Below, piece after piece: positions 35,638 through 43,581 of a DNA stretch of 64,000 nucleotides (the stretch's first letter is position 1; every line of letters starts with the position of its first letter). The DNA comes from Rhizobium sp. NFR07 (lineage in GTDB: Bacteria; Pseudomonadota; Alphaproteobacteria; Rhizobiales; Rhizobiaceae). A program made the position numbers and the translations under genes. The stretch lies in contig NZ_FOKM01000002.1 in assembly GCF_900111905.1 (NCBI RefSeq), positions 593,693 to 657,692 of the forward strand, read 5' to 3'. The notes under the pieces are model-generated. The model searched no databases. It was not told the DNA's origin and saw only the letters and a list, made by a program, of their open reading frames with translations.

Positions 35638-36285
35638 TCAGGCCACCATTGCCATGTTGATCTTGCCGAGCTTGATGACCGCCTGGGTGCGGCTGTCGAC
35701 GTTGAGCTTCAGGAGGATGGCTGAGACATGCGCCTTGATCGTCGCCTCCGACACGCTGAGTTCGTAGGCGATCTGCTTATTGAGCAGCCCTTCGGCAAGC
35801 ATGGTCAGCACCCGGGCCTGTTGCGGCGTCAGCGTCTTCAACCGGTCGAGGATCTCGGTCAGGCCCGGATCGTCCTCCATCTGGCCGATATCGCCGGCAG
35901 GTGCACAGACGCCGCCCTCCAGCACGGTCTGGACGCCGGCCCGGATCTCGTCGAGACCCGACGACTTGGCGATGAAACCGGACGCGCCGAGTTCCAGCGA
36001 CCGCCGCACCGTCGTGCAGTCATCGGTCGCCGAGACGATGACGATAGGCAGCGCCGAAAACTGAGCCCTCAGTGTCATCAGCCCGGAAAAGCCGCTGACC
36101 CCCGGCATCGCGAGGTCGAGCAGCATCAGGTCGGCGTCCGGATTGTCGGCGGCCGCCTGCTGGGCTGCGGCAAACTCCCCGCATTCGATGATCACGAGCT
36201 TCTCGGCCATGGCCTGCAAAGCCTGCACGAGCGCGCCGCGAAACAGCGGATGGTCGTCTGCGATGATGATTGTGAGTGTCTGCAT
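35638..36285 (-). CDS. NarL/LuxR-type response regulator
   Basis: 215 residues. Receiver domain with acidic pair in IIADDHPLFRG, phosphoacceptor Asp in LMLLDLAMPG, Ser/Thr in IVSATDD and Lys in FIAKSSG. The LuxR HTH (about 150-210; LTPQQARVLTMLAEGLLNKQIAYELSVSE region, IKAHVSAILLKLNV) is complete. ATG 36285 (MQTLTIIIADDHPLF) is the natural start. No sensor kinase is adjacent, so the partner is unknown. Confidence 0.92.
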   Translation of the reverse strand: MQTLTIIIADDHPLFRGALVQALQAMAEKLVIIECGEFAAAQQAAADNPDADLMLLDLAMPGVSGFSGLMTLRAQFSALPIVIVSATDDCTTVRRSLELGASGFIAKSSGLDEIRAGVQTVLEGGVCAPAGDIGQMEDDPGLTEILDRLKTLTPQQARVLTMLAEGLLNKQIAYELSVSEATIKAHVSAILLKLNVDSRTQAVIKLGKINMAMVA

Positions 36286-36470
36286 TCCCACGCCCCCTCC
36301 CAAAGGCATAGTCGTGCTCGGGCTGGATGCCCTAAGGCCCTCCTCAAGGCCTGGTTGAATTTGTAACCTCCTTCGTGAGTCGAGACAAGGGCGAGGTTTT
36401 GGCAGGTTCGTTCCGGCGTTAAGCCTCGCTCGCGTCGTGGATCAGTCCGGTTTGCGGAAGGTGGTTGAGA

Positions 36471-36902
36471 GTGTTGAAAAAGATTGCGGCGATCGTCTTC
36501 CTCGCCTTTGCCTGCCTCGTCCTGCTGGCGCTGCAATGGCTGAGCGGCATCGATCCGACGCTGTCCAGGCTTCCACCGGACAAGGTCGGCCTCCTGCTGG
36601 AGATCGACGACGAGCAGGCGCGCGGGGTCTTTGCCGGCCTGTCCCTGGTTGATGTCAGGGAGGACGGTTTTCTCGACAGCCTGATCACCTCGCGCTGGTG
36701 CGGCGTTGCTCCCGGCCAAGGGGATGCCCTGTTCGAAACCGGCTTCGTGCAGGATCGCGATGCCGCGTCCTTCATCGCGGCGTCACCGATCACCAAACCC
36801 TATTTGCGTTTCGGCATCCGGGATCTCGGTTACCGTGCGCTTGCCGTCGGGATCGAGCCGGAAAGTGATTGCCTCGATTTCTATGTCACCGAATTCAGCT
36901 GA
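36471..36902 (+). CDS. Hypothetical protein with an N-terminal membrane segment
   Basis: 143 residues. A signal-anchor helix (about 3-25, IAAIVFLAFACLVLLALQWL) precedes a small domain, probably periplasmic, containing two cysteines (SRWCGVAPG and ESDCLDF). Not recognised. GTG 36471 is nine bases after GGAAGG; TTG 36465 is an alternative. It ends two bases before the convergent gene. Confidence 0.7.
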   Translation: MLKKIAAIVFLAFACLVLLALQWLSGIDPTLSRLPPDKVGLLLEIDDEQARGVFAGLSLVDVREDGFLDSLITSRWCGVAPGQGDALFETGFVQDRDAASFIAASPITKPYLRFGIRDLGYRALAVGIEPESDCLDFYVTEFS

Positions 36903-36904
36903 AC

Positions 36905-37309
36905 TCACGTCCGGTCGGGCTGCGGTTCCTTCTCCGGTTCTCCGGTGAATTCCCGCACGATCCCCATGAAGGTCCGCATGAACCGTTCCATGATCGACAG
37001 CGACCGGTCGACCTCCGCGTCGCTCGGCAGCCGGTCCGGCGGCGTCTGGCTGAGGCGTTCCTCAAGCACGCTCACCCGCTTTTCCAGAAGATCCAGCTCG
37101 GTCTCGTAGGCCGCCCGTTCGTCGGGCGCCATCCGGCAGGTCAGTTCGCCGCTCTGGTCGCGGCAGGTGGTGATAGCGCCGGTCTCGGTGTCGAGCCTGA
37201 TGATCCCGCCTTCGCTGCGTTCCATCTGGAACCGCTGTTGCGCCTCTGCCGCGCCGGCGGCGAGAACGACGGATCCGGCCAAAGCTGTAAGGGTTAGGGC
37301 TGTGCGCAT
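36905..37309 (-). CDS. Secreted small protein with coiled-coil segment, unknown function
   Basis: 134 residues. Clear signal peptide (RTALTLTALAGSVVLAAGAA, then EAQ). The mature part has RLDTETGAITTC...GELTCRMAPDERAAYE, with two cysteines likely to pair, then a coiled coil (LDLLEKRVSVLEERL) and a charged tail. The pattern GGIIRLDTETGAITTCRD is shared by many uncharacterised alphaproteobacterial exported proteins. Single gene. Confidence 0.75.
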   Translation of the reverse strand: MRTALTLTALAGSVVLAAGAAEAQQRFQMERSEGGIIRLDTETGAITTCRDQSGELTCRMAPDERAAYETELDLLEKRVSVLEERLSQTPPDRLPSDAEVDRSLSIMERFMRTFMGIVREFTGEPEKEPQPDRT

Positions 37310-37435
37310 GGCGTCTTCTCCTCTATGACGGTGGACATTCGCCGGGCTTTGCGGCAAACGATGCGGCACCACCTCGATTGAGCCTTCGACGGGCTCCTGA
37401 TAGGCCTCTGATCGGGCCAATGTTGGGAATGTGTG

Positions 37436-37783
37436 ATGACGGATACCGTTTACAAGATCGTGCCCGAGGCGCTGTGGCGTGAAGCCAAGCAGAAAGGCGT
37501 CTTCGACGGCGCCGAGATCGATCACCGCGATGGCTATATCCACTTTTCCACTGCCGACCAGGCGCGTGAAACGGCAAAGCTGCATTTTGCCGGACTGACG
37601 GGGCTTCTTCTCGTCGCCGTCAACACGCCGGTTCTGGGTGAGGCCCTGAAATTCGAGCCGTCCCGCGGCGGCGATCTCTTCCCCCATCTCTACGGCACCC
37701 TGCCGCTCTCCGCTGTGCTTTGGGAGATGCCGCTTCTGATCGGCGTTGACGGCCAGCACGCTTTCCCGGAAAAAATGACTTGA
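37436..37783 (+). CDS. DUF952 family protein
   Basis: 115 residues. DUF952 members have an ADP-ribosyltransferase-like fold of unknown activity. Family features are YKIVPEALWREAK, GYIHFSTADQARETA and the C-terminal PHLYGTLPLSAVLWEMPL. ATG 37436 follows a GTG at 37433 that could also start. Its stop overlaps the pyrD start, so the two are cotranslated. Confidence 0.9.
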   Translation: MTDTVYKIVPEALWREAKQKGVFDGAEIDHRDGYIHFSTADQARETAKLHFAGLTGLLLVAVNTPVLGEALKFEPSRGGDLFPHLYGTLPLSAVLWEMPLLIGVDGQHAFPEKMT

Positions 37784-38871
37784 TCAATCGTCTCTCTGCA
37801 CTCGCTTCCCGTAGCCTCTTCGCCTTTGATCCAGAAACCGCCCACGGCATGTCCATCGCGGCGCTGAAGGCCGGCGTCCTGCCATCCTGCGTGGTGAAGA
37901 GCGACCCGCGCCTTGTTCAGATGGTGGCCGGCATCCGCTTTGAAAACCCGCTCGGTCTCGCCGCAGGCTATGACAAGAATGCCGAAGTGCCGGACGCCAT
38001 GCTCAAGCTCGGTTTCGGCTTTACCGAAGTCGGCACGATCACGCCGAAACCCCAGGCCGGCAACGACAAGCCGCGCATCTTCCGGCTCGTCGAGGATCGC
38101 GGCGTCATCAACCGCCTCGGTTTCAACAACGAGGGCCATGACGCAGCCTTCCAGCGGCTCTCCGCGCGTCGCCCGGCATCCGGTATCGTCGGCGTCAATA
38201 TCGGCGCCAACAAGGACTCGGCCGATCGCATCGCCGACTACGTCACCGGCATCCGCCGTTTCTATCCCGTCGCGACCTATTTCACCGCCAATATCTCCTC
38301 GCCCAACACGCCGGGCCTGCGCGATCTGCAGGCACGTGAAAGCCTCGCAGCCCTTCTCGAAGCAGTGCTGGCCGCCCGCGCCGAAGAGGCCGAGCGTACC
38401 GGCAAGACGCTGCCGGTCTTCCTGAAGATCGCACCTGATCTGACCGAGGAAGGGCTGGACGACATCGCGGCCGAAGCGCTGGCCCATCCGCTCGACGGCC
38501 TGATCGTCTCCAACACCACGCTGTCGCGCGATGGCCTTAAGAACCGGACGAATGCGAAGGAAAGCGGCGGCCTTTCCGGCGCTCCGCTGTTTGCCCGTTC
38601 GACGGCGGTGCTGGCAAAGGTGCGCAAGCGCGTTGGGCCGGACCTGCCGATCATCGGCGTCGGCGGCGTTGCAAGCGCGGAAGATGCCTTGGAAAAGATC
38701 CGCGCCGGTGCCGATCTCGTGCAGCTCTATTCCTGCATGGTCTACGAGGGACCGGGCCTGCCTGCCACGATCGTTCGCGGTCTGTCGAAACTTCTCGACC
38801 GGGACGGTACGCGCTCGATCTGCGACCTGCGCGATACCCGCACCGATCACTGGGCCGGTCAGGTTCTCTGA
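37780..38871 (+). CDS. pyrD: Dihydroorotate dehydrogenase (quinone), class 2
   Basis: 363 residues, membrane-associated FMN enzyme of pyrimidine synthesis that oxidises dihydroorotate with ubiquinone. The N-terminal amphipathic extension (about 1-35) marks class 2. Active-site features: GLAAGYDKNAEV, NRLGFNNEG, NISSPNTPGLR (catalytic Ser), VFLKIAPDL, SNTT and GVGGV. The TTG start at 37780 overlaps the stop of the DUF952 gene (TTGA). Its stop abuts that of the convergent MATE gene with no gap. Confidence 0.96.
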   Translation: MINRLSALASRSLFAFDPETAHGMSIAALKAGVLPSCVVKSDPRLVQMVAGIRFENPLGLAAGYDKNAEVPDAMLKLGFGFTEVGTITPKPQAGNDKPRIFRLVEDRGVINRLGFNNEGHDAAFQRLSARRPASGIVGVNIGANKDSADRIADYVTGIRRFYPVATYFTANISSPNTPGLRDLQARESLAALLEAVLAARAEEAERTGKTLPVFLKIAPDLTEEGLDDIAAEALAHPLDGLIVSNTTLSRDGLKNRTNAKESGGLSGAPLFARSTAVLAKVRKRVGPDLPIIGVGGVASAEDALEKIRAGADLVQLYSCMVYEGPGLPATIVRGLSKLLDRDGTRSICDLRDTRTDHWAGQVL

Positions 38872-40239
38872 TCAGAAGCTCTGACGCGCCTTTGCCGGCA
38901 GCATCGCGAGCAGGAAGAACCCGCGCATGGCGAGAAACAGGTTGAGCGCCAGCCACAGGCCGTGATTGCCGAAGGGCGGTACGAGCACCGCAAGGCAGAT
39001 GCAGAAGCCGAGAAGCGAGGCGAGCATCATGTTGCGCATCGCCCGCGACCATGTGGCGCCGATGAAGACCCCGTCCATCTGGAAGGCGAGCGCACCGGTA
39101 AGCCCGGTCAGCGCCGCCCAGCCGAGATGGGCATAGGCCTCGGCGCGCACTGCCGGCGAAGTCGTCAAAGCATCGATCAGGCCCGTTCCCGTAGCGAGGA
39201 AGAACAGCGCCAGCGCGCCCGCCATGGCAAACGACCAGAATGCCGTCAGCTTCAGCGCCCGGTCGAAAGCGGGGCGGTAACGCGCGCCGACAGCCCGTCC
39301 CGCCAGTTGCTCGGCCGCACCCGCCAGTCCGTCGAGAAAGAACGAGCAGAGCATGAAGATGTTCATCAGCACGGCATTGGCGGCAAGCGTGACCGGACCG
39401 AAGCTCGAGCCGATCCGTGTCGACAGCGCAAAGGCACCGTTCAGCACCAGCGAGCGGATCAGGATATCGGCATTGAGCTGGAAAAGTGCCTTCAGCCGGT
39501 TGGGGTCGAGAATCTGGCGGAAGCTCGGCCGGCTCGCGGTGTTTGCCGAAAACTGCCGCAGCACGACGGCAAGTCCGACGCATGCGCCGGCCACCTCGGC
39601 AATCGCCGTCCCGGTCGCAACCCCATCGACGCCCCAGCCAAGATGAAGCCCGAGATAGATTGACAAGGCTATGTTGCAGCCATTGATGATGATCTGCAGC
39701 ACGAGGCCGGTCATCCCCTGGCCGCGTCCGAGCACATAGCCGAGAACCGCGAAATTGATAAAGGTCGCCGGGCTGCTCAGCACCCTTATGCCGAAATAAT
39801 GCCGCGTCACGTCGGCGACCGCCGTATCGTCGGTCATCAGACCGGGCGCGAAGGCCAGAATGAGCGGCGTCATGGCCAGCATGAGCATGCCGAGCCCGAT
39901 CGCGCTGATGAAGGCGCGCCAGAAGACCGCCTGTTCCTCCTGCCCGTCACCGCGCCCGAAGGCCTGGGCGGTCAGTCCGGTGGTCGAGGTACGGAAGAAG
40001 CTCAGGCTGCCGAAGATGAGGTCGAACAGGATGGCACCGATCGCAAGGCCCGCAAGCGCTGCGGGGTCGCCGAGGCGGCCGACGACGCCGGTGCCCGTCA
40101 GCCCGATCAGGGGCGTCGTCAGGAAACCCAGCGTCATAGGGATGGCGATCGACAGGACGCTTCGATGGGTCACGGTGAACGGGCGCTCGGTTACGCCCGG
40201 AGCGGACACCTCATCGCCTGCCGCCTGCTGTACCGTCAT
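38872..40239 (-). CDS. MATE-family multidrug efflux transporter (DinF-like)
   Basis: 455 residues with about twelve membrane helices in two halves. MATE features: SIAIPMTLGFLTTPLIGLTGTGVVGRLG at the start, an AQAFGRGDGQEE loop after helix 2 and FFLDGLAGAAEQLAGRAVGARYR in the second half. These proteins export drugs or metabolites using H+ or Na+. The start is taken at MTVQQAAG; upstream residues look non-coding. Followed closely upstream by a CAP lipoprotein gene on the same strand (31 bases). Confidence 0.93.
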   Translation of the reverse strand: MTVQQAAGDEVSAPGVTERPFTVTHRSVLSIAIPMTLGFLTTPLIGLTGTGVVGRLGDPAALAGLAIGAILFDLIFGSLSFFRTSTTGLTAQAFGRGDGQEEQAVFWRAFISAIGLGMLMLAMTPLILAFAPGLMTDDTAVADVTRHYFGIRVLSSPATFINFAVLGYVLGRGQGMTGLVLQIIINGCNIALSIYLGLHLGWGVDGVATGTAIAEVAGACVGLAVVLRQFSANTASRPSFRQILDPNRLKALFQLNADILIRSLVLNGAFALSTRIGSSFGPVTLAANAVLMNIFMLCSFFLDGLAGAAEQLAGRAVGARYRPAFDRALKLTAFWSFAMAGALALFFLATGTGLIDALTTSPAVRAEAYAHLGWAALTGLTGALAFQMDGVFIGATWSRAMRNMMLASLLGFCICLAVLVPPFGNHGLWLALNLFLAMRGFFLLAMLPAKARQSF

Positions 40240-40270
40240 TGCCGTCAGGCCCCCGCCCGATGAGTGAAGA

Positions 40271-40756
40271 TTAGCCGGAAAGCACCATCGCCCAGTAGGT
40301 GCGCCCGTTCTCGGCCTTTGCCACTGCCACGCCAAGGCCGCGATAGTTGCCGAGCATGTTTTCCAGATGCTTGGGACTGTCGATCCAGGCCTGCACGGCC
40401 TCGGTCACCGTATGCTGGCCGGCCGCGATGTTTTCCGCCGCCGGCAGAGCCACGTCGCTCTTCTTCATCCGCGAACCGAAATTGTCGCCGAGGCCGATCA
40501 GGTGCTTCATCTCTTCCGCCTTGGCCATGCGGATAGACTGGATCACCGCCGCCTTGCGCGCAGGCGTGTCGAGCGTCAGAGCCGAGAGGCCTTTGCTCGC
40601 GCGCAGCTTGTTGACCATCGGCAGGGCCGCCGCCGTCTCGTCTTCCGAACCCGGTGTTGGAGCCAGAACGGACGTGGTGGAGCAGCCGGCGAGAACGAGA
40701 CCTAAGCCGGTCAGCGCGAGGAACCCGCGGCGGGAAGAAATCGTGGAAACAGTCAT
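40271..40756 (-). CDS. CAP-domain (SCP/PR1-like) lipoprotein
   Basis: 161 residues. Twin-arginine-type lipoprotein signal: SSRRGFLALTGLGLVLAGC with lipobox LAGC. The CAP domain follows (about 45-160): NKLRASKGLSAL, PAAENIAAGQHTVTEAVQAWIDSPKHLENML, YRGLGVAVAK and TYWAMVLSG; the usual catalytic-like His/Glu motif is present as AENIA and SPKHLENM. Function in bacteria is unclear, perhaps envelope-related. It ends just before the MATE gene; the DUF6460 gene lies upstream. Confidence 0.9.
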   Translation of the reverse strand: MTVSTISSRRGFLALTGLGLVLAGCSTTSVLAPTPGSEDETAAALPMVNKLRASKGLSALTLDTPARKAAVIQSIRMAKAEEMKHLIGLGDNFGSRMKKSDVALPAAENIAAGQHTVTEAVQAWIDSPKHLENMLGNYRGLGVAVAKAENGRTYWAMVLSG

Positions 40757-40757
40757 G

Positions 40758-41024
40758 TCAGCGGCGATAGCTCATCAAGCGAAGCACGACAAAGATCGGG
40801 ACCACCACGATCGCGCCGAGCAGCAGGTAGTCTCCCACCCGTCCGAGCGCGCGAAAGCCGTTGTACCAGAGGTCGAGGAAGTAGTAGCGGATGTTGTCGA
40901 CGATATTGTCCGGCGTGAAGCCGAAGAACGCAAGCACGAAGCCGACGATCAGGCAGACCACGATCAGCTTGATGATCGTGCGGGCGATCGAGTCGCCGAG
41001 GAACTTGTTCACGCCATCCGCCAT
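40758..41024 (-). CDS. Small two-helix membrane protein (DUF6460-like)
   Basis: 88 residues: ADGVNKFLGDSIARTIIK, helix LIVVCLIVGFVLAFFGF, a loop with TPDNIVDNIRYYFLDLWYNG, then helix LLLGAIVVVPIFVVLRLMSY. GGAGA lies upstream of ATG 41024. This small protein recurs in rhizobia; role unknown. One base separates its stop from the CAP lipoprotein start, so they are probably cotranscribed. Confidence 0.8.
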   Translation of the reverse strand: MADGVNKFLGDSIARTIIKLIVVCLIVGFVLAFFGFTPDNIVDNIRYYFLDLWYNGFRALGRVGDYLLLGAIVVVPIFVVLRLMSYRR

Positions 41025-41193
41025 TCTCAACTGTCTCCGTTGCCCTCGAAGGGTGTCTTCATGCCATAACGGCGCCGGGATTGTCCCGCAACCGTCAGAT
41101 AGCCCATAAGGTAGGCATTGCCATCCGCCTCTCAAATAGAACTTGAGTTTTTTTGTGGCTCCGGCAATGAGCGGCAGGATTTCAGGACAATAG

Positions 41194-42123
41194 ATGATGA
41201 GCCAGTTCTCTTCCGGCGACGTGATCGCCGACCGCCGTGCCGATTATGCCCGCATGCTGGCCGACGGTAAGGATTTCGCTGCCGCTGCCGAACTCATGGA
41301 ACAGGCGCTTGAACTGGCGCCGTCATGGGCCGCCGGCTGGTTCCGCCTGGGCGAGTATCGCGAGAAAGCTATGCTCGAGACGGCGGAAGGCGCCTATCGT
41401 CAGGCGCTCGAACTGGAACCTGAGGACGTCTTCGGCGCCACATTGAAACTCGCTGTTATCGGCGCGGAAGAGGCACCCGACCAGCCGCCGAGCCGCTATG
41501 TGGAAAGTCTGTTCGACGGTTATGCCGATCGCTTCGATACGGCGCTGGTCGAAAAACTCGATTATTCCGTGCCCGGCAAGCTCGCGGCCCTGGTCATGCC
41601 GCACGCGCCTTTCTCGCTGGCCGTCGATCTCGGCTGCGGCACCGGCCTGTTCGGCGCCGAGATCCGCGATCGGGTTACGCAACTGGAAGGCTTCGACCTT
41701 TCCGCCAACATGCTCGCTAAGGCGCAGGACAAGGGCCTTTACGATCATCTCGGCCAGGCCGATCTCAGCCTGGCGGAAGACGAGGCCGGCCTGTTCGGTC
41801 CCGGTCTTCCGCGCCATCGCGCCGATCTCGTCTCCGCCGCCGACGTGCTCATGTATCTCGGCTCGCTCGAAACGGTCTTCCCGCTGGTGACGGCTCTGTT
41901 GGCGGCCGACGGCCTGTTTGCCTTTTCGGTCGAAGATGCAGGGGAGGGCGAAGCAGGGTTCCTGCTGCGGGATTCGCTCCGTTATGCCCATGCGGAGCCC
42001 TATATCCGCGCGCTTCTCGACGGCCACTGCCTCGACTTCATCTCCTCCAAGAAAACCGCCATTCGCATGGATGCCGGAAAACCCGTTCACGGTATTCTGT
42101 TTCTGTCGCGAAAACGCGGCTGA
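41194..42123 (+). CDS. TPR-containing SAM-dependent methyltransferase
   Basis: 309 residues. Residues about 15-90 hold two TPR-like helical pairs (AAAAELMEQALELAPSWAAGWFRLG, YRQALELEPEDVFGA). Then SRYVESLFDGYADRFD, a motif of this methyltransferase group, and a class-I SAM fold with motif I AVDLGCGTGLFG, GFDLSANML and a motif IV-like LVSAADVLMYLG. Target unknown. A second ATG immediately follows the first. Confidence 0.88.
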   Translation: MMSQFSSGDVIADRRADYARMLADGKDFAAAAELMEQALELAPSWAAGWFRLGEYREKAMLETAEGAYRQALELEPEDVFGATLKLAVIGAEEAPDQPPSRYVESLFDGYADRFDTALVEKLDYSVPGKLAALVMPHAPFSLAVDLGCGTGLFGAEIRDRVTQLEGFDLSANMLAKAQDKGLYDHLGQADLSLAEDEAGLFGPGLPRHRADLVSAADVLMYLGSLETVFPLVTALLAADGLFAFSVEDAGEGEAGFLLRDSLRYAHAEPYIRALLDGHCLDFISSKKTAIRMDAGKPVHGILFLSRKRG

Positions 42124-42252
42124 ACAAGGCTTTCTTGCTTTTTCACGCAAGCGTGATCGATTGCCCTGATCCCGCTTGATGAAATCCGTGCTGCGATGCA
42201 CAATTGCAGATGAAACAATTGGCCGGAAAGAACGGCCATAAGGGGAAAACAC

Positions 42253-42903
42253 GTGGCAGCAGAACAGAGCGCGAGCAAGCGCCGTCTGGGTTTCTACAGT
42301 CTCGATCCGGCGCGTCACACGAAGCTCGAGGATGCGCAGGGCCTGTTCATCAGTTCGATGGTCGCGGCTCTCGGCCTCTATCTACTCAGCCAGGCCGGGT
42401 TTCTGACCAGCGGCACGGCCGGCGTCGCATTCCTTCTGCACTACGCCTTCGACATCCCCTTCGGCGTACTGTTCTTCGTCGTCAATCTGCCGTTCTACTA
42501 CCTGTCGTTCAAACGCCTCGGCATCGGCTTCTCGTTCAAGACCTTTGTCGCCATCCTGATGGTCTCCTTCATCACTGAGCTTGAGCGGCAGTTCATCGTC
42601 ATCCAGCATCTCGATCCGTTCTGGGCCGCACTTCTCGGCGGCATCCTGATCGGTTTCGGCCTGCTCGGGCTTTATCGCCACCGCGCCTCGCTCGGCGGCA
42701 TCGGCATTCTGGCCATCTACATCCAGGACCGTTTCAAGATCCCCGCTGGCCTCGTGCAGCTTGCCTTCGACCTCTGCGTCATGGCCGCCGCCTTCTTCGT
42801 CGTCAGCCCGATGACGGTCCTTTGGTCGCTGTTGAGCGCCGTGGTGTTGAACCTGCTGCTCACCATCAATCACCGTTCCGACCGCTACATCGCGGTGCGC
42901 TGA
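42253..42903 (+). CDS. YitT-family membrane protein (first of tandem pair)
   Basis: 216 residues, five or six predicted helices of the YitT/DUF161 type: FISSMVAALGLYLLSQAGFLTSGTAG, then VAFLLHYAFDIPFGVLFFVVNLPFYY, YRHRASLGGIGILAIYIQDRF. It lacks the C-terminal DUF2179 domain of Bacillus YitT. GTG start with AGGGG eight bases upstream. The next gene is a clear paralogue, one base away. Transport substrate unknown. Confidence 0.9.
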   Translation: MAAEQSASKRRLGFYSLDPARHTKLEDAQGLFISSMVAALGLYLLSQAGFLTSGTAGVAFLLHYAFDIPFGVLFFVVNLPFYYLSFKRLGIGFSFKTFVAILMVSFITELERQFIVIQHLDPFWAALLGGILIGFGLLGLYRHRASLGGIGILAIYIQDRFKIPAGLVQLAFDLCVMAAAFFVVSPMTVLWSLLSAVVLNLLLTINHRSDRYIAVR

Positions 42904-42904
42904 C

Positions 42905-43549
42905 ATGGCGGGCGCGGTCGACAAGAAAAGTCCGATCGGCTTCTGGGCCTCCTCGACCGAAAAGCATTCGATCATCGAGGACATGCAGGGCATCGTCGCC
43001 GGCTCCATGCTGGCCGCTCTCGGCGTCGTAATGCTGTCGAGCGCCGAACTGCTGATCGGCGGGACTGCCGGCCTCGGCTTCCTGTTGCGTTATTCGGTCG
43101 ATATCAGCTTCGGCACCGCCTTCTTCCTGCTCAACCTGCCCTTCTACTGGCTGGCCTACAAACGCCTCGGCGCCGTCTTTACGGTAAAAACCTTCGCGGC
43201 CGTTGCGCTCACCTCGGTGCTGACCGGCATATTGCCGAAACTCATCGTCATCGAGGATATCCAGCCGATCGTCGCCGCCCTGTTCGGCGGCCTGCTGATC
43301 GGCTGCGGCATGCTGATCCTGTTTCGCCACCGGGCGTCGCTCGGCGGCTTCGGCATATTGGCGCTTTACCTGCAGGACAGGTTCGGCTGGCGGGCCGGCT
43401 TCGTGCAATTGGGACTGGATTGCGTGGTTCTGATCCTGTCCTTCTTCGTTGCCGACCCGCTCGTGATCGCTTGCTCGGTCCTTGCAGCGGTGACGTTGAA
43501 CCTGACGCTCGCCATCAACCACCGCACGGATCGCTATATCGTCAGGTAG
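42905..43549 (+). CDS. YitT-family membrane protein (second of tandem pair)
   Basis: 214 residues, paralogue of the preceding gene along its whole length: shared patterns include GGTAGLGFLLRY, FFLLNLPFYWLAYKRLG, FRHRASLGGFGILALYLQDRF and a terminal INHRTDRYI. One base separates the two genes, so they are translated from one message and may form a hetero-oligomer. Confidence 0.9.
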   Translation: MAGAVDKKSPIGFWASSTEKHSIIEDMQGIVAGSMLAALGVVMLSSAELLIGGTAGLGFLLRYSVDISFGTAFFLLNLPFYWLAYKRLGAVFTVKTFAAVALTSVLTGILPKLIVIEDIQPIVAALFGGLLIGCGMLILFRHRASLGGFGILALYLQDRFGWRAGFVQLGLDCVVLILSFFVADPLVIACSVLAAVTLNLTLAINHRTDRYIVR

Positions 43550-43581
43550 CCGCTCTTCATTTCCTTGGGTGAAGACTTATC

